From the NCBI GenBank assembly GCA_028824295.1, contig JAPPED010000019.1, positions 1-60,245 of the forward strand: DNA of 60,245 nucleotides. The letters run 5' to 3'. Below the pieces are notes generated by a model. It worked only from the letters and a program-made list of their open reading frames with translations, was not told the DNA's origin and did no database searches. Position 1 is the first letter of the stretch. Every line of letters begins with the position of its first letter. The position numbers were made by a program, and so were the translations under genes. Origin of the DNA: Rhodospirillales bacterium (GTDB lineage: Bacteria; Pseudomonadota; Alphaproteobacteria; TMED109). This document shows positions 39,135 through 47,657 of the stretch, one piece after another.

Positions 39135-41285
39135 GTGGCGGTCATGCTGGCCCGTCCCCTGTCCCGGACGTTCGATTACCGAGTGGACCATCCGGTGCCC
39201 ACGGGCTCCTACGTTTCGGTGCCGTTCGGGAGCCGCGTCGAGACAGGCGTGGTGTGGGGCCCGCCGGCTGCTGAGGTGCCGGAGAGTCAGCTGCGGGACG
39301 TCGGCAGGGTCTCCGATCTCCCGCCGATGAAGCCGCGCATGCGGGAGCTGATCGCATGGGTGGCTTCTTACTCCATGGCGCCGCTGGGCAGCGTTCTCAA
39401 GATGGCGATTCCGGTTTCCGGTGCACTCGCGCCCCCTCGCACCGCGGCCGGTTTTCGCCTGGCCGAGCCCAGACCGAAGGGGACGAAGCTCACCCCGGCG
39501 CGACAGCGGGTAGTCGATGTCCTGACCGGCGCGGGGAGCGTTCTTTCGGGACCGGTGATTCAGCGGGAGGCCCGCGTGAGCGCGGCGACCGTGCGCCGCA
39601 TGCACCGGACGGGACTGCTTGACGCGGAACCGTTGACGGAGGTGACCGCGCCCCCACCGGATCGCGAAGGGGTGCGGCCCGAATTGACCGCGACGCAGCG
39701 CCGGGCGGCCACGGAGATCGTCCAGAGGGTGCGAGCCCGGGACCCTCGGCCGGTGCTTCTCGGCGGCGTGACGGGGTCCGGCAAGACGGAAGTCTATTTC
39801 GAAGCCGTGGCCGCGTGCCTGGCCAGCGGGCGCCAGGTGCTGGTCCTGCTCCCGGAAATTGCGCTCGGCCCGCAGTGGTTTGCGCGCTTCCAGGCTCGCT
39901 TCGGAACCGCCCCGGCAAGGTGGCATTCGGCAGTACCTGCCGGCGAGCGCCGCAGCACCTGGAGAGAGGTGGCAGCCGGATCGACGCCGGTGGTGGTGGG
40001 GGCGCGGTCAGCCCTGTTTCTGCCGTTTCCGGCGCTCGGGCTGATCGTGGTCGACGAGGAGCACGACGCCTCGTACAAGCAGGAGGACGGCGTGATTTAC
40101 AACGCGCGCGACATGGCGGTGGTCCGTGCCGCCAAGGAACGTGCCGCGATCGTCCTGGCGTCGGCCACGCCGGCGCTCGAGACGCACGTCAATGCGCAAG
40201 AAGGTCGATACCACGCACTGACGCTGCCGCGCCGGTACGGGGACGCGGAGCTCCCTGACGTCGAAGCAGTGGATCTACGCGTGAGTCGCCCGGAAGCGGG
40301 CTCGTGGCTCGCCAAACCGGTCGTGGATGCCGCGGCGGCGGCCCTCGCGCGCGACGAGCAGGTGCTCCTGTTTCTCAACCGTCGGGGCTACGCCCCCCTC
40401 ACCGTCTGCCGGACTTGCGGCGGACGGATCGGCTGCACCGCATGCTCGACCTGGCTGGTGGAGCACCGGCGCGACGGGCTGCTGACCTGCCACCACTGCG
40501 GCCACCGGATGCCGGTGCCCGCGGTGTGTCCCTCCTGCGGTGTCGAGGATTCCCTGGCGGCCTGCGGACCGGGGGTCGAACGCATCGAGGAAGAGGTGCG
40601 CCGCGTGTTCCCGGGCGTGGAGCCGGTCGTCATGACCAGCGACACCATGCGCGCTCCGGCGGACCTGGCGCGACTGGTCCAGGGCATGGAATCCGGCGAG
40701 ACCCGAATTCTCATTGGCACCCAGATGGCGGCGAAGGGACACCACTTCCCGAACCTGACCATGGTCGGGGTGGTGGACGCGGACCTGGGGCTGGGGGGTG
40801 CCGATCTCCGTGCCGGCGAGCGGACCTACCAGCTGCTGACGCAGGTTGCCGGTCGGGCGGGCCGGGAGGGTCGGCGCGGGCGCGTGCTGATGCAGACGTG
40901 GGAGCCGGAGCATCCCGTCATGCAGGCGTTCCTGCGCGGGGACGGGGATGCCTTCCGGCGGATGGAGGCGGCCGCCCGGGCCGAGGCGAAGATGCCGCCG
41001 TTCGGGCGGCTTGTGGCGCTGATCCTGGCGTCGCGCGATCAACCGGTCCTGGAGCGCTTCTGCCGTGCGCTGGCTCGCGTGGCCCCGCAGCACGACGGGG
41101 TCGACGTGTTCGGACCGGCGCCTGCCCCGCTCAGCAGGATTCGCAACCAGTACCGGGTCCGGTTCCTCGTTCGCGGCGGGCGAAGTCAGCTGCTGCAGAC
41201 GTACGTGCGGACCTGGCTGGGCTCCGTCCGGGCACCGGCGGGGCTTCGGATCAAGGTCGACGTCGATCCCTACAGCTTCTTGTAG
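39135..41285 (+). CDS. priA: Primosomal protein N' (PriA helicase)
   Basis: A 716-residue 3'-to-5' replication-restart helicase. An N-terminal DNA-binding domain (VAVMLARPLSRTFDYRVD, SYVSVPFGSR) precedes the helicase core with Walker A GGVTGSGKTEVYF and the DEEH box VVDEEHDASYKQEDG. Two zinc knuckles with eight cysteines follow (CRTCGGRIGCTAC ... CHHCGH ... CPSC). Motifs ILIGTQMAAKGHHFPNLTMVGVVDAD and QVAGRAGREGR are intact. The GTG at 39135 matches the usual beginning of the family; the same frame could start at a TTG at 39045 and add 30 residues. Confidence 0.95.
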   Translation: MAVMLARPLSRTFDYRVDHPVPTGSYVSVPFGSRVETGVVWGPPAAEVPESQLRDVGRVSDLPPMKPRMRELIAWVASYSMAPLGSVLKMAIPVSGALAPPRTAAGFRLAEPRPKGTKLTPARQRVVDVLTGAGSVLSGPVIQREARVSAATVRRMHRTGLLDAEPLTEVTAPPPDREGVRPELTATQRRAATEIVQRVRARDPRPVLLGGVTGSGKTEVYFEAVAACLASGRQVLVLLPEIALGPQWFARFQARFGTAPARWHSAVPAGERRSTWREVAAGSTPVVVGARSALFLPFPALGLIVVDEEHDASYKQEDGVIYNARDMAVVRAAKERAAIVLASATPALETHVNAQEGRYHALTLPRRYGDAELPDVEAVDLRVSRPEAGSWLAKPVVDAAAAALARDEQVLLFLNRRGYAPLTVCRTCGGRIGCTACSTWLVEHRRDGLLTCHHCGHRMPVPAVCPSCGVEDSLAACGPGVERIEEEVRRVFPGVEPVVMTSDTMRAPADLARLVQGMESGETRILIGTQMAAKGHHFPNLTMVGVVDADLGLGGADLRAGERTYQLLTQVAGRAGREGRRGRVLMQTWEPEHPVMQAFLRGDGDAFRRMEAAARAEAKMPPFGRLVALILASRDQPVLERFCRALARVAPQHDGVDVFGPAPAPLSRIRNQYRVRFLVRGGRSQLLQTYVRTWLGSVRAPAGLRIKVDVDPYSFL

Positions 41286-41299
41286 AGCCTCGCTGAGCG

Positions 41300-41317
41300 G
41301 CGCCGGTTGGCCGGCGC
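41300..41317. terminator. Hairpin between convergent priA and the enolase-superfamily gene
   Basis: GCGCCGG pairs with CCGGCGC around a TTGG loop in the 55-bp gap between two convergent stops. It has no T-tract. The position suggests a shared, weak bidirectional terminator. Confidence 0.4.
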
Positions 41318-41340
41318 GTGCCGGCGCCCGCCGGGCGGGG

Positions 41341-42435
41341 TCAGTCCACCCGGTAGCGGGCGACCAGCTCGGGGTCCGGATCGCAACCGAGGCCCGGTCC
41401 CTGGGGGAGCTTGAGCCGACCGTTGCCGTCCGGAACAGTAAGCCCGCCAAACAGGTCCGCCTCGAGATTGACGAACAGCCGCTCCACGTAGGCTTCGGGA
41501 GCCTTGGTGGCGATCAGATGGAGGCTCGCCAGGAACCCGGGCCCAAAGTAGGGGGAATGCGGAGCCACGGCGGTGTCGGCGGCATGGGTGGCGTCGCACA
41601 CGGCCGCGAATTCCGCCACGCCGCCGACCTTGGTCACGCTGGGCTGCGTGTAGTCCACGGCCTGCGCGTCCAGCATGTGCCGGAACTGCCAGACGGTGCA
41701 CAGGTTCTCGCCCGAGGCCAGCGGCAGTCTCTCGTCCCGGGTGTCCGCCAGCAAGGGAAAATTTTCCGGCGGCCAGATCGGTTCTTCGAGCCAGAGCAGG
41801 TCGGCTGCCTTCAGGGGACCGATCAGGTCAGGGAGATCGTTCTCCCGCCAGCTGCAGTTGACATCGACCATCAGCGGGGTGTCGGGTCCGATCGCATCCC
41901 GCGCGGAAAGGATCGGTGCCATGGTGTCCTCGTGCAGTTTAATCCGCTCGTAACCGCTTTCGCGCGCCGCGGCGGACACGCTCGCGGTCACCTGGGGATC
42001 GATGTACTTGAACAGGCTGGCATAACTCGGAAGCGAGTCGACGTCCGTGCCACCGAGCAGCGCGTGGAGCGGTTTGCCGGCCTGCTTGCCAGCGATGTCC
42101 CACAGCGCGATTTCCAGTCCGGAGAGCGCGAACAGCGTGACGCCGTAGCGCCCGAAGAGATGGAAGATCACCTGGAGCCGGTCCATCGTGCCCGCGATGT
42201 CGTCCGCCGGCAGCCCCACCGCGTGCGGCGCCACCATCGTCTCCAGGGCGGTTCGGGCGGCAGGAATGCAGTTGTACCCGAAGGTTTCCCCCCAGCCGAC
42301 GATCCCTTCGTCGGTTTCGACCTTGACCAGCAGGCAGGCCAGGGTGTTCCAGGTCTCTCCGCCGAAGCCGCTGGGCGGCCCCGCCTGGGTAAAGGGGACG
42401 TCTACCGTGATGGCTTCGATCGACGTGATCTTCAT
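41341..42435 (-). CDS. Mandelate racemase/muconate lactonizing (enolase-superfamily) protein
   Basis: A 364-residue enolase-superfamily enzyme. The N-terminal capping domain (1-125) holds GFGGETWNTLACLLVKVETDEGIVGWGE; the barrel has the Mg ligands in VDVNCSW (Asp), WLEEPI (Glu) and ASGEN (Glu). A basic site IKLHED occurs at the second strand, and a late HSPYFGPG segment carries a likely acid/base histidine. Together with a class II-type aldolase and an SDR in the same operon, a sugar-acid dehydratase making a 2-keto-3-deoxy acid is the best inference. A racemase remains possible. Confidence 0.82.
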   Translation of the reverse strand: MKITSIEAITVDVPFTQAGPPSGFGGETWNTLACLLVKVETDEGIVGWGETFGYNCIPAARTALETMVAPHAVGLPADDIAGTMDRLQVIFHLFGRYGVTLFALSGLEIALWDIAGKQAGKPLHALLGGTDVDSLPSYASLFKYIDPQVTASVSAAARESGYERIKLHEDTMAPILSARDAIGPDTPLMVDVNCSWRENDLPDLIGPLKAADLLWLEEPIWPPENFPLLADTRDERLPLASGENLCTVWQFRHMLDAQAVDYTQPSVTKVGGVAEFAAVCDATHAADTAVAPHSPYFGPGFLASLHLIATKAPEAYVERLFVNLEADLFGGLTVPDGNGRLKLPQGPGLGCDPDPELVARYRVD

Positions 42436-43202
42436 GCTGTTTCCTTAAGTTCGCTGACCACCTTGTCCACGATGACCCGAAGGTGGACGAGCTCGGTGGC
42501 GACCGAGACCATGGAAAAGCCCATGTCCAGAAGGCCGCGGGCATCCTGGATGCTGCCGGCCATCACACCGGCGGGTTTTCCCGCCGCCGTGATCTTGGCC
42601 AGCGCTCGTTCGAGAGCCCGACGCACGGAGTCGTGCTGGCGGTCGTGAATGACCCCGAGATCGGCCGCCAGATCACCGGGACCGACGAATACCACGTCGA
42701 CGCCGTCCACCGCCGCGATGTCGCTCGCTGCCTCGATGGCGGCCGCTGTCTCTACCTGCACGACCAGGCAGATGCGGTCGTCCGCTTCTCCCCAGTAGCC
42801 GGGCTCGCGCCCGAAGGCATTGGCTCGGGTGGCGCCGGCCGCTCCGCGGGCGCCGGCCGGCGGGTACCGTACCGATGCCACGGCTTCCCGGGCTTCGTCA
42901 GGAGTCTGGACGTACGGCACCACGATCGTTTCGGCACCGCAGTCCAGGATGCGCTTGATGGCGACGCGGTCATTCCACCAGGCGCGCACCGCGGCCGGGG
43001 TCGTGCCGCCGGCCGCACACGCCTGGAGCTGGGCGACGATTTCGGCGGCGTCGTTGGGGGCGTGTTCGGAATCGATCACGATGAAATCGAGGCCGGCACC
43101 GGCCAGCACTTCGGTCGCGAGCGGGCTCGCGAGGCTGGCCCACATGCCGACCTGGGGCCTGCCGGTCTGAAGGCCGGCCTTGAACGCGTTCGTACGGGTC
43201 AT
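42432..43202 (-). CDS. HpcH/HpaI family 2-keto-3-deoxy-acid aldolase
   Basis: A 256-residue metal-dependent class II pyruvate aldolase: GMWASLASPLATEVLAGAGLDFIVIDSEHAPND at the N terminus, IVVPYVQTPDEAREAV, RANAFGREPGYW, VVQVETAAAIE (metal Glu) and VFVGPGDLAADLG (metal Asp). Members cleave 4-hydroxy-2-oxoheptanedioate, 2-keto-3-deoxyrhamnonate or similar acids to pyruvate and an aldehyde. It overlaps the genes on both sides by 4 bp, consistent with one coupled catabolic unit. Confidence 0.88.
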   Translation of the reverse strand: MTRTNAFKAGLQTGRPQVGMWASLASPLATEVLAGAGLDFIVIDSEHAPNDAAEIVAQLQACAAGGTTPAAVRAWWNDRVAIKRILDCGAETIVVPYVQTPDEAREAVASVRYPPAGARGAAGATRANAFGREPGYWGEADDRICLVVQVETAAAIEAASDIAAVDGVDVVFVGPGDLAADLGVIHDRQHDSVRRALERALAKITAAGKPAGVMAGSIQDARGLLDMGFSMVSVATELVHLRVIVDKVVSELKETA

Positions 43203-43951
43203 GAATCGGTGCCCGTACGGGCAGCCTGGATCCGGACGCCGCCGATCGCCTGCTCCGTGGGGATGACCTCGATCGTGGCGATGTTGACGTGCCACGGGGC
43301 GTTGATCGCGTGGACCACGCACTCGGCCACGTCTTCGGCTTCGAGCAGGGTGAAGCCGCTGGTGAACTTCTTCTTCTCTTCCTCGTCATCGAACGCGACG
43401 TCGAAGAAGCCCGTCATCACGCGGCCCGGACAGATTTCGGTGACCCGTACCCCGGTTCCGGAAAGGTCCATGCGGAGGTCCTGGCTCAGGAGATGCACGG
43501 CGCCTTTGCTGGCGCCGTAAATGACGGGGGCGCAACCGTGCAGGCCCGCGACCGAGCCGATGTTGACGACGTGCCCGCGGGCGCGGTCGACCATACCCGG
43601 CACGACCGCGCGGGTGGCATGGAGCACGCCCGTGACGTTCAGGCCGACGGTCGTCTCGATGTCCTCGGGCTGGGCCTTGATGATGCTGGTGAAGCCACGC
43701 CCCACCCCCGCATTGTTCACCAGCACATCGATTTCGAGTTCCCCGAAGGCGTCGTACACGGCCTGCTTGTCGCGCAGGTCGCAGACGATGAAGCGGGCAT
43801 CGATTTCGTCGGCAAGGGCCTTCAGGTAATCACCGCGCCGCGCACACGCGATCACCTCCAGGCCTTGGCGTCGGAGCGCGCGCGCCGTGGCGGCACCGAT
43901 GCCGCTTGAGGCGCCCGTAACCAGCGCAGTTCGATAGTGGGCGTCAGCCAT
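43199..43951 (-). CDS. Short-chain dehydrogenase (YdfG-like)
   Basis: A 250-residue SDR with TGASSGIG cofactor motif (13-20), an Arg-rich NADP-preferring loop (ACARRGD), NNAGVG, catalytic Ser in NIGSVAG and Tyr/Lys in VIYGASKGAV. It resembles NADP-dependent 3-hydroxy-acid/serine dehydrogenases (YdfG group). It is first in the three-gene sugar-acid-like operon and may oxidise the sugar or reduce the aldehyde product of the aldolase. The terminal TGA overlaps the aldolase ATG. Confidence 0.85.
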   Translation of the reverse strand: MADAHYRTALVTGASSGIGAATARALRRQGLEVIACARRGDYLKALADEIDARFIVCDLRDKQAVYDAFGELEIDVLVNNAGVGRGFTSIIKAQPEDIETTVGLNVTGVLHATRAVVPGMVDRARGHVVNIGSVAGLHGCAPVIYGASKGAVHLLSQDLRMDLSGTGVRVTEICPGRVMTGFFDVAFDDEEEKKKFTSGFTLLEAEDVAECVVHAINAPWHVNIATIEVIPTEQAIGGVRIQAARTGTDS

Positions 43952-44161
43952 GGGGAAGCATCCCGTTGCGGGTTCGCGATTCTGGAGTTTGGCCCTCGAC
44001 CGCCGTCAGGAACTTCGCCTTCACCGAGGAAACAACGGTCGCAGGCTCCGCCCGCGACGCGGACAGACGGGCGGGAAGTCTACACGGGAGCGGTCACGTC
44101 GGGGAGGCGGCCCCCGGTCGATCCCGCACCGAGCGGAGCGGGCGGCACCACGCGCACGTGC

Positions 44162-45868
44162 TCATGTCCCCGGTTCCCGGGAGTTCGGCCGGCTATCGCC
44201 GGTTCCGGCTCCGTGCAACTGTGCTAGGGTCGTCCGGGTGGTGATCTGGTCGGGATCGACCACTAGCTCGATCACCGCCGCCGTTCCGCTGGCGCGGGCC
44301 CGCGCCAGCGCATCGTGAAACTGGTCCGTCCGGGTGACGCGTTCGCCGTGCGCCCCGTAGACCTTCGCCAGCACGGCGAAGTCGGGATTCTTGAGGTCGG
44401 TTCCGATCGTGCGGCCGGGGTACGACCGCTCCTGGTGCATCCGGATGGTCCCGTACATGCTGTTGTTGACGACCAGCACGAGGGGGCGCGCACCGTGCTG
44501 GGCCGCCGTGGCGAGTTCCTGGCCCGACATCAGGAAACCCCCGTCGCCCACGAAACTGACGACCTCGCGTTTCGGCGTCAGGATGCTGGCGGCCACGCCG
44601 GCAGGGACGCTGTACCCCATGGCACCGCTGGTCGGGCCGAGTTGAGAGCGCGGATGCCGAAACCGCCAGAACCGCTGTGCCCACCCGCTGAAGTTGCCCG
44701 CGTCCACCGTGATCACCGTGTCCGACGGCATGGTCGCGCGCAAATGCAGCATGACCTGTCCCATGTCGAGGTCGGCGGCGTACGGCTCGGGGGTCGAGGC
44801 ACGCAGGTAGTCGTCGTGGGCAGCCTCCCGCCACGCCTGCCGTGCCGGACCGGCCGCGAAGTCACGGTCGGCCAGGGCCGCGGCGAAGGCCCCGGGATCG
44901 GCCGCCACCGCCACGTCCGGGATGAAGACGCGGCCCAGCTCGAAGGGGTCCGGATGCACGTGGACCAGCGGTACCGTCTGGCGGCCCGGCCGCAGCGTCG
45001 CGTATCCGCCGGTGGTCATTTCACCGAGCCGGGCTCCCAGCACCAACAGGAGCGTCGCGTCCCGGACCCGTTCGACCAGGCGCGGGTCCACACTGGTCGA
45101 GAGATCGCCGGCATAGTGCGGGTGTTCGTTGTCCACCAGGTCCTGCCGCCGGAAGGACACGGCCACTGGCGCATCCGCCACTTCTGCCAAAGTCGCGAGA
45201 GCCTCGCGCCCGGCCGGGGTCCAGTTGCTGCCTCCGGCGATCAGCAGGGGCCGCTCGGCTGCCGCCAGCAGGCGGTGCGCACGTTCGACGTCAGCCGGGG
45301 CCGGATGCGCCCGGGCCGGGGTCCAGGTTCCGGCATCTCCGACCTGCGCGGTCTCCTGGAGCATGTCTTCCGGCAACCCGACCACGACCGGTCCGGGCCG
45401 GCCGCTGGTCGCGGTTCGGAAAGCCGTGTGCAGGAGCTCGGGGAGCCGACCGGTGTCCTCGATTTCGACGGCCCACTTTGCCATGGGGGCCTGGAACATG
45501 TCGCGAACGTCGATTTCCTGAAAGGCTTCCCGGCCGCGGGTATGGCGCGCCACCTGTCCGACGAGCAGGAGCATCGGCGTGGAATCCTGGTGCGCCGTGT
45601 GGACCCCAACGCTCGCATGGCACGCGCCGGGACCGCGGGTGACGAGACAGACGCCCGGCCGTCCTGTGAGCTTGCCTGCCGCTTCGGCCATGTTGGCCGC
45701 GCCCGCTTCGTGGCGGCACGTGATGAGACGGAGGGCGTCGCGCCGGTCGAAGAGCGCGTCGAGGACCGGTAGGTAGCTTTCGCCGGGAACGGCGAAGACC
45801 GTGTCCACGCCGTGGATCAGCAGCTGGTCGGCGAGGATTTCGCCGCCCGAGCGGTGGCCAGCGCTCAT
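44162..45868 (-). CDS. Thiamine-diphosphate-dependent enzyme, acetolactate-synthase family
   Basis: A 568-residue ThDP enzyme with the three domains of the acetolactate synthase/pyruvate oxidase family: Pyr domain (catalytic Glu in TCRHEAGAANMAEA, RGPGACHA), a central domain (about 190-330) and a PP domain with the ThDP motif GDGGFLMSGQELATAAQ...NNSMYG. The usual FAD-binding signs of true acetolactate synthase are not obvious and no small subunit follows, so biosynthetic IlvB is unlikely. The ATG overlaps the modC stop (ATGA). Cotranscription with the molybdate importer is odd, as this enzyme class does not use Mo. The substrate is unknown. Confidence 0.82.
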   Translation of the reverse strand: MSAGHRSGGEILADQLLIHGVDTVFAVPGESYLPVLDALFDRRDALRLITCRHEAGAANMAEAAGKLTGRPGVCLVTRGPGACHASVGVHTAHQDSTPMLLLVGQVARHTRGREAFQEIDVRDMFQAPMAKWAVEIEDTGRLPELLHTAFRTATSGRPGPVVVGLPEDMLQETAQVGDAGTWTPARAHPAPADVERAHRLLAAAERPLLIAGGSNWTPAGREALATLAEVADAPVAVSFRRQDLVDNEHPHYAGDLSTSVDPRLVERVRDATLLLVLGARLGEMTTGGYATLRPGRQTVPLVHVHPDPFELGRVFIPDVAVAADPGAFAAALADRDFAAGPARQAWREAAHDDYLRASTPEPYAADLDMGQVMLHLRATMPSDTVITVDAGNFSGWAQRFWRFRHPRSQLGPTSGAMGYSVPAGVAASILTPKREVVSFVGDGGFLMSGQELATAAQHGARPLVLVVNNSMYGTIRMHQERSYPGRTIGTDLKNPDFAVLAKVYGAHGERVTRTDQFHDALARARASGTAAVIELVVDPDQITTRTTLAQLHGAGTGDSRPNSREPGT

Positions 45869-46968
45869 CCTTCACCTGCCCCGTGCCGGCGGAACGCATC
45901 GCGCTCGGCGAATGCCACGGACTTGACGAGGGCATACAGCTCCAGGCCGACCTTGAGCGACAGATCGTCGGCCGACCGGCGAGTGATCCGTGCATGGATC
46001 GTCTGCCCCGAGTCGATGCTCACGTCGACATGCCCATCGCCTCTCGGATGGATCCCTGTGACCGTGCCAGGCAGCACGTTCATCACGCTGGAGCGTTGCG
46101 GCGGTTCGAGCGCGAGCGAGACGTCGCGGGCCAGGATTCGGAGCGCCAGCGGCGCGCCCTCGGCACGGTCGGTGCGGGGGACCAGCAGCGTGTGTTCGCC
46201 GAAGCGGAGTGCGCTCAGGTAATCGTCGTCGAAGTGACCCGCCACCGTGGTCAGCAGAATGGTGCCGGCGTCACGCCGGTCATTGAGCACGGGCAAGTCC
46301 GGGCGCGCCATGACGTCCTGGATGGGGCCGCAGGCGAGGACGGTGCCGTTCGCCATCACGGCGAGATGATCGGCCAAGCGAATGATCTCCTCGATCGAAT
46401 GGGTGATGTACACGGTCGGGACGCCGGTGTCGGCCGCGAGCCGCTCGAGGTGGGGCAGGACGTCATCACGCCGCTGTTGGTCCAGCGACGACAGGGGTTC
46501 GTCCATGATCAGGAGATCGGGGCCGCTGAGCAGGGCGCGGCCGATGGCGACCCGTTGCGCCTCGCCGCCGGAAAGGTGCCGCGTGCGCCGGTCCAGCAGC
46601 GGCTCCAGCCCCAGCAGGCCGACCACCTGTTCGAAGGCGTCCGGGCTGGCCGCGCCACGCCGGCGGCCACCGAAGTGCAGATTGGCCCGGACGTTCATGT
46701 GCGGAAAGAGACGCGCCTCCTGGAAGACGTAGCCGATCCGTCGACGTTCCGGAGCCACCGCCACGCCGCGCGCACTGTCGAACAGGACGGTCTCGCCGAT
46801 CGCGATTCGACCGGCGTCCGGTCGGATCAGGCCGGCGATCGCGTCGGCGACGGTCGACTTGCCGGCGCCGGATGTGCCGAACAGGCCGGTTACGCCACTG
46901 TCCGGCACTTGCATGCTCACGTCCAGCGAAAAGCTGCCCTGCCGGTGCGAGAAGGCGACGTCGATCAT
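45865..46968 (-). CDS. modC: Molybdate ABC transporter ATP-binding protein
   Basis: A 367-residue ATPase: Walker A GTSGAGKST (about 31-39), Q-loop VFQEARLFPHM, signature LSGGEAQRVAIGRAL and Walker B LLIMDEPLSSLD. A C-terminal TOBE/Mop-like domain (about 295-355, VLPGTVTGIHPRGDGHVDVSID) can bind molybdate and mediate trans-inhibition. This is the canonical ModC layout. It overlaps modB by 4 bp upstream and the ThDP enzyme gene by 4 bp downstream. Confidence 0.95.
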   Translation of the reverse strand: MIDVAFSHRQGSFSLDVSMQVPDSGVTGLFGTSGAGKSTVADAIAGLIRPDAGRIAIGETVLFDSARGVAVAPERRRIGYVFQEARLFPHMNVRANLHFGGRRRGAASPDAFEQVVGLLGLEPLLDRRTRHLSGGEAQRVAIGRALLSGPDLLIMDEPLSSLDQQRRDDVLPHLERLAADTGVPTVYITHSIEEIIRLADHLAVMANGTVLACGPIQDVMARPDLPVLNDRRDAGTILLTTVAGHFDDDYLSALRFGEHTLLVPRTDRAEGAPLALRILARDVSLALEPPQRSSVMNVLPGTVTGIHPRGDGHVDVSIDSGQTIHARITRRSADDLSLKVGLELYALVKSVAFAERDAFRRHGAGEG

Positions 46969-47657
46969 GGTCCGCCGCTCGAATAGTGCCGCGTGCGGCG
47001 CGCGAGCCATTCAGAGCCGATGAGCGCGATCATCGCCAGCGTGATGGAGATGACCACCAGCCGCGTGGCCTGGGCCTCGCCGCCGGGAACCTGGGCGGCC
47101 GCGTACAGCGCCAACGGCAGGGTTCGGGTCTCGCCGGGAATGCTGGACACGAACGTGATGGTGGCACCGAATTCGCCGAGCGAGCGCGCGAAGCTGAGCA
47201 CCATGCCCGCGAACACGCCCGGAGCAATGAGGGGCAGGGTCACGGTGCAGAACGCGTTGGCCGGGCTCGCGCCGAGCGTCCGCGCGGCCTGCTCCAGTCG
47301 CCGGTCCACGCCTTCAATCGATTGCCGGATCGCACGCAGCATGAGCGGAAACGCCACGATCGCGCTGGCGATGGCCGCGCCCTGCCAGGTGAAGCCGAGG
47401 GTGATCCCGAAGACGTTCTCCAGAAACACGCCGCCCGGGCCGCGCCGCCCGAGGAACACCAGCAGGAGATAGCCGATCACGACCGGCGGCACGACCAATG
47501 GGATGTGCAGGATGCCGTTCAGCAACGCATGGCCGGGGAAGCGCGTGCGTGCCAGCAACCAGGCGATGGCGATGGCCGGGGGCAGGCTGCCCAGAACGCT
47601 CCATACGGCGACCCGCAGGGACAGCAGCAGCGCTTCGGTTTCAGCGGGTGTCGGCAT
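46965..47657 (-). CDS. modB: Molybdate ABC transporter permease
   Basis: A 230-residue inner-membrane protein with five to six helices and the ABC permease coupling motif in ARTLGASPANAFCTVTLPLIAPGV. EFGATITFVSSIPGETRTLPLALY is diagnostic of ModB. The ATG at 47657 overlaps the end of modA by 17 bp. It forms the transmembrane channel for molybdate delivered by ModA. Confidence 0.95.
   Translation of the reverse strand: MPTPAETEALLLSLRVAVWSVLGSLPPAIAIAWLLARTRFPGHALLNGILHIPLVVPPVVIGYLLLVFLGRRGPGGVFLENVFGITLGFTWQGAAIASAIVAFPLMLRAIRQSIEGVDRRLEQAARTLGASPANAFCTVTLPLIAPGVFAGMVLSFARSLGEFGATITFVSSIPGETRTLPLALYAAAQVPGGEAQATRLVVISITLAMIALIGSEWLARRTRHYSSGGP

Noticed and set aside
44315-45772. A 485-codon plus-strand frame across the ThDP enzyme
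   Set aside because: It is antisense to a complete ThDP enzyme and has no domain of its own.
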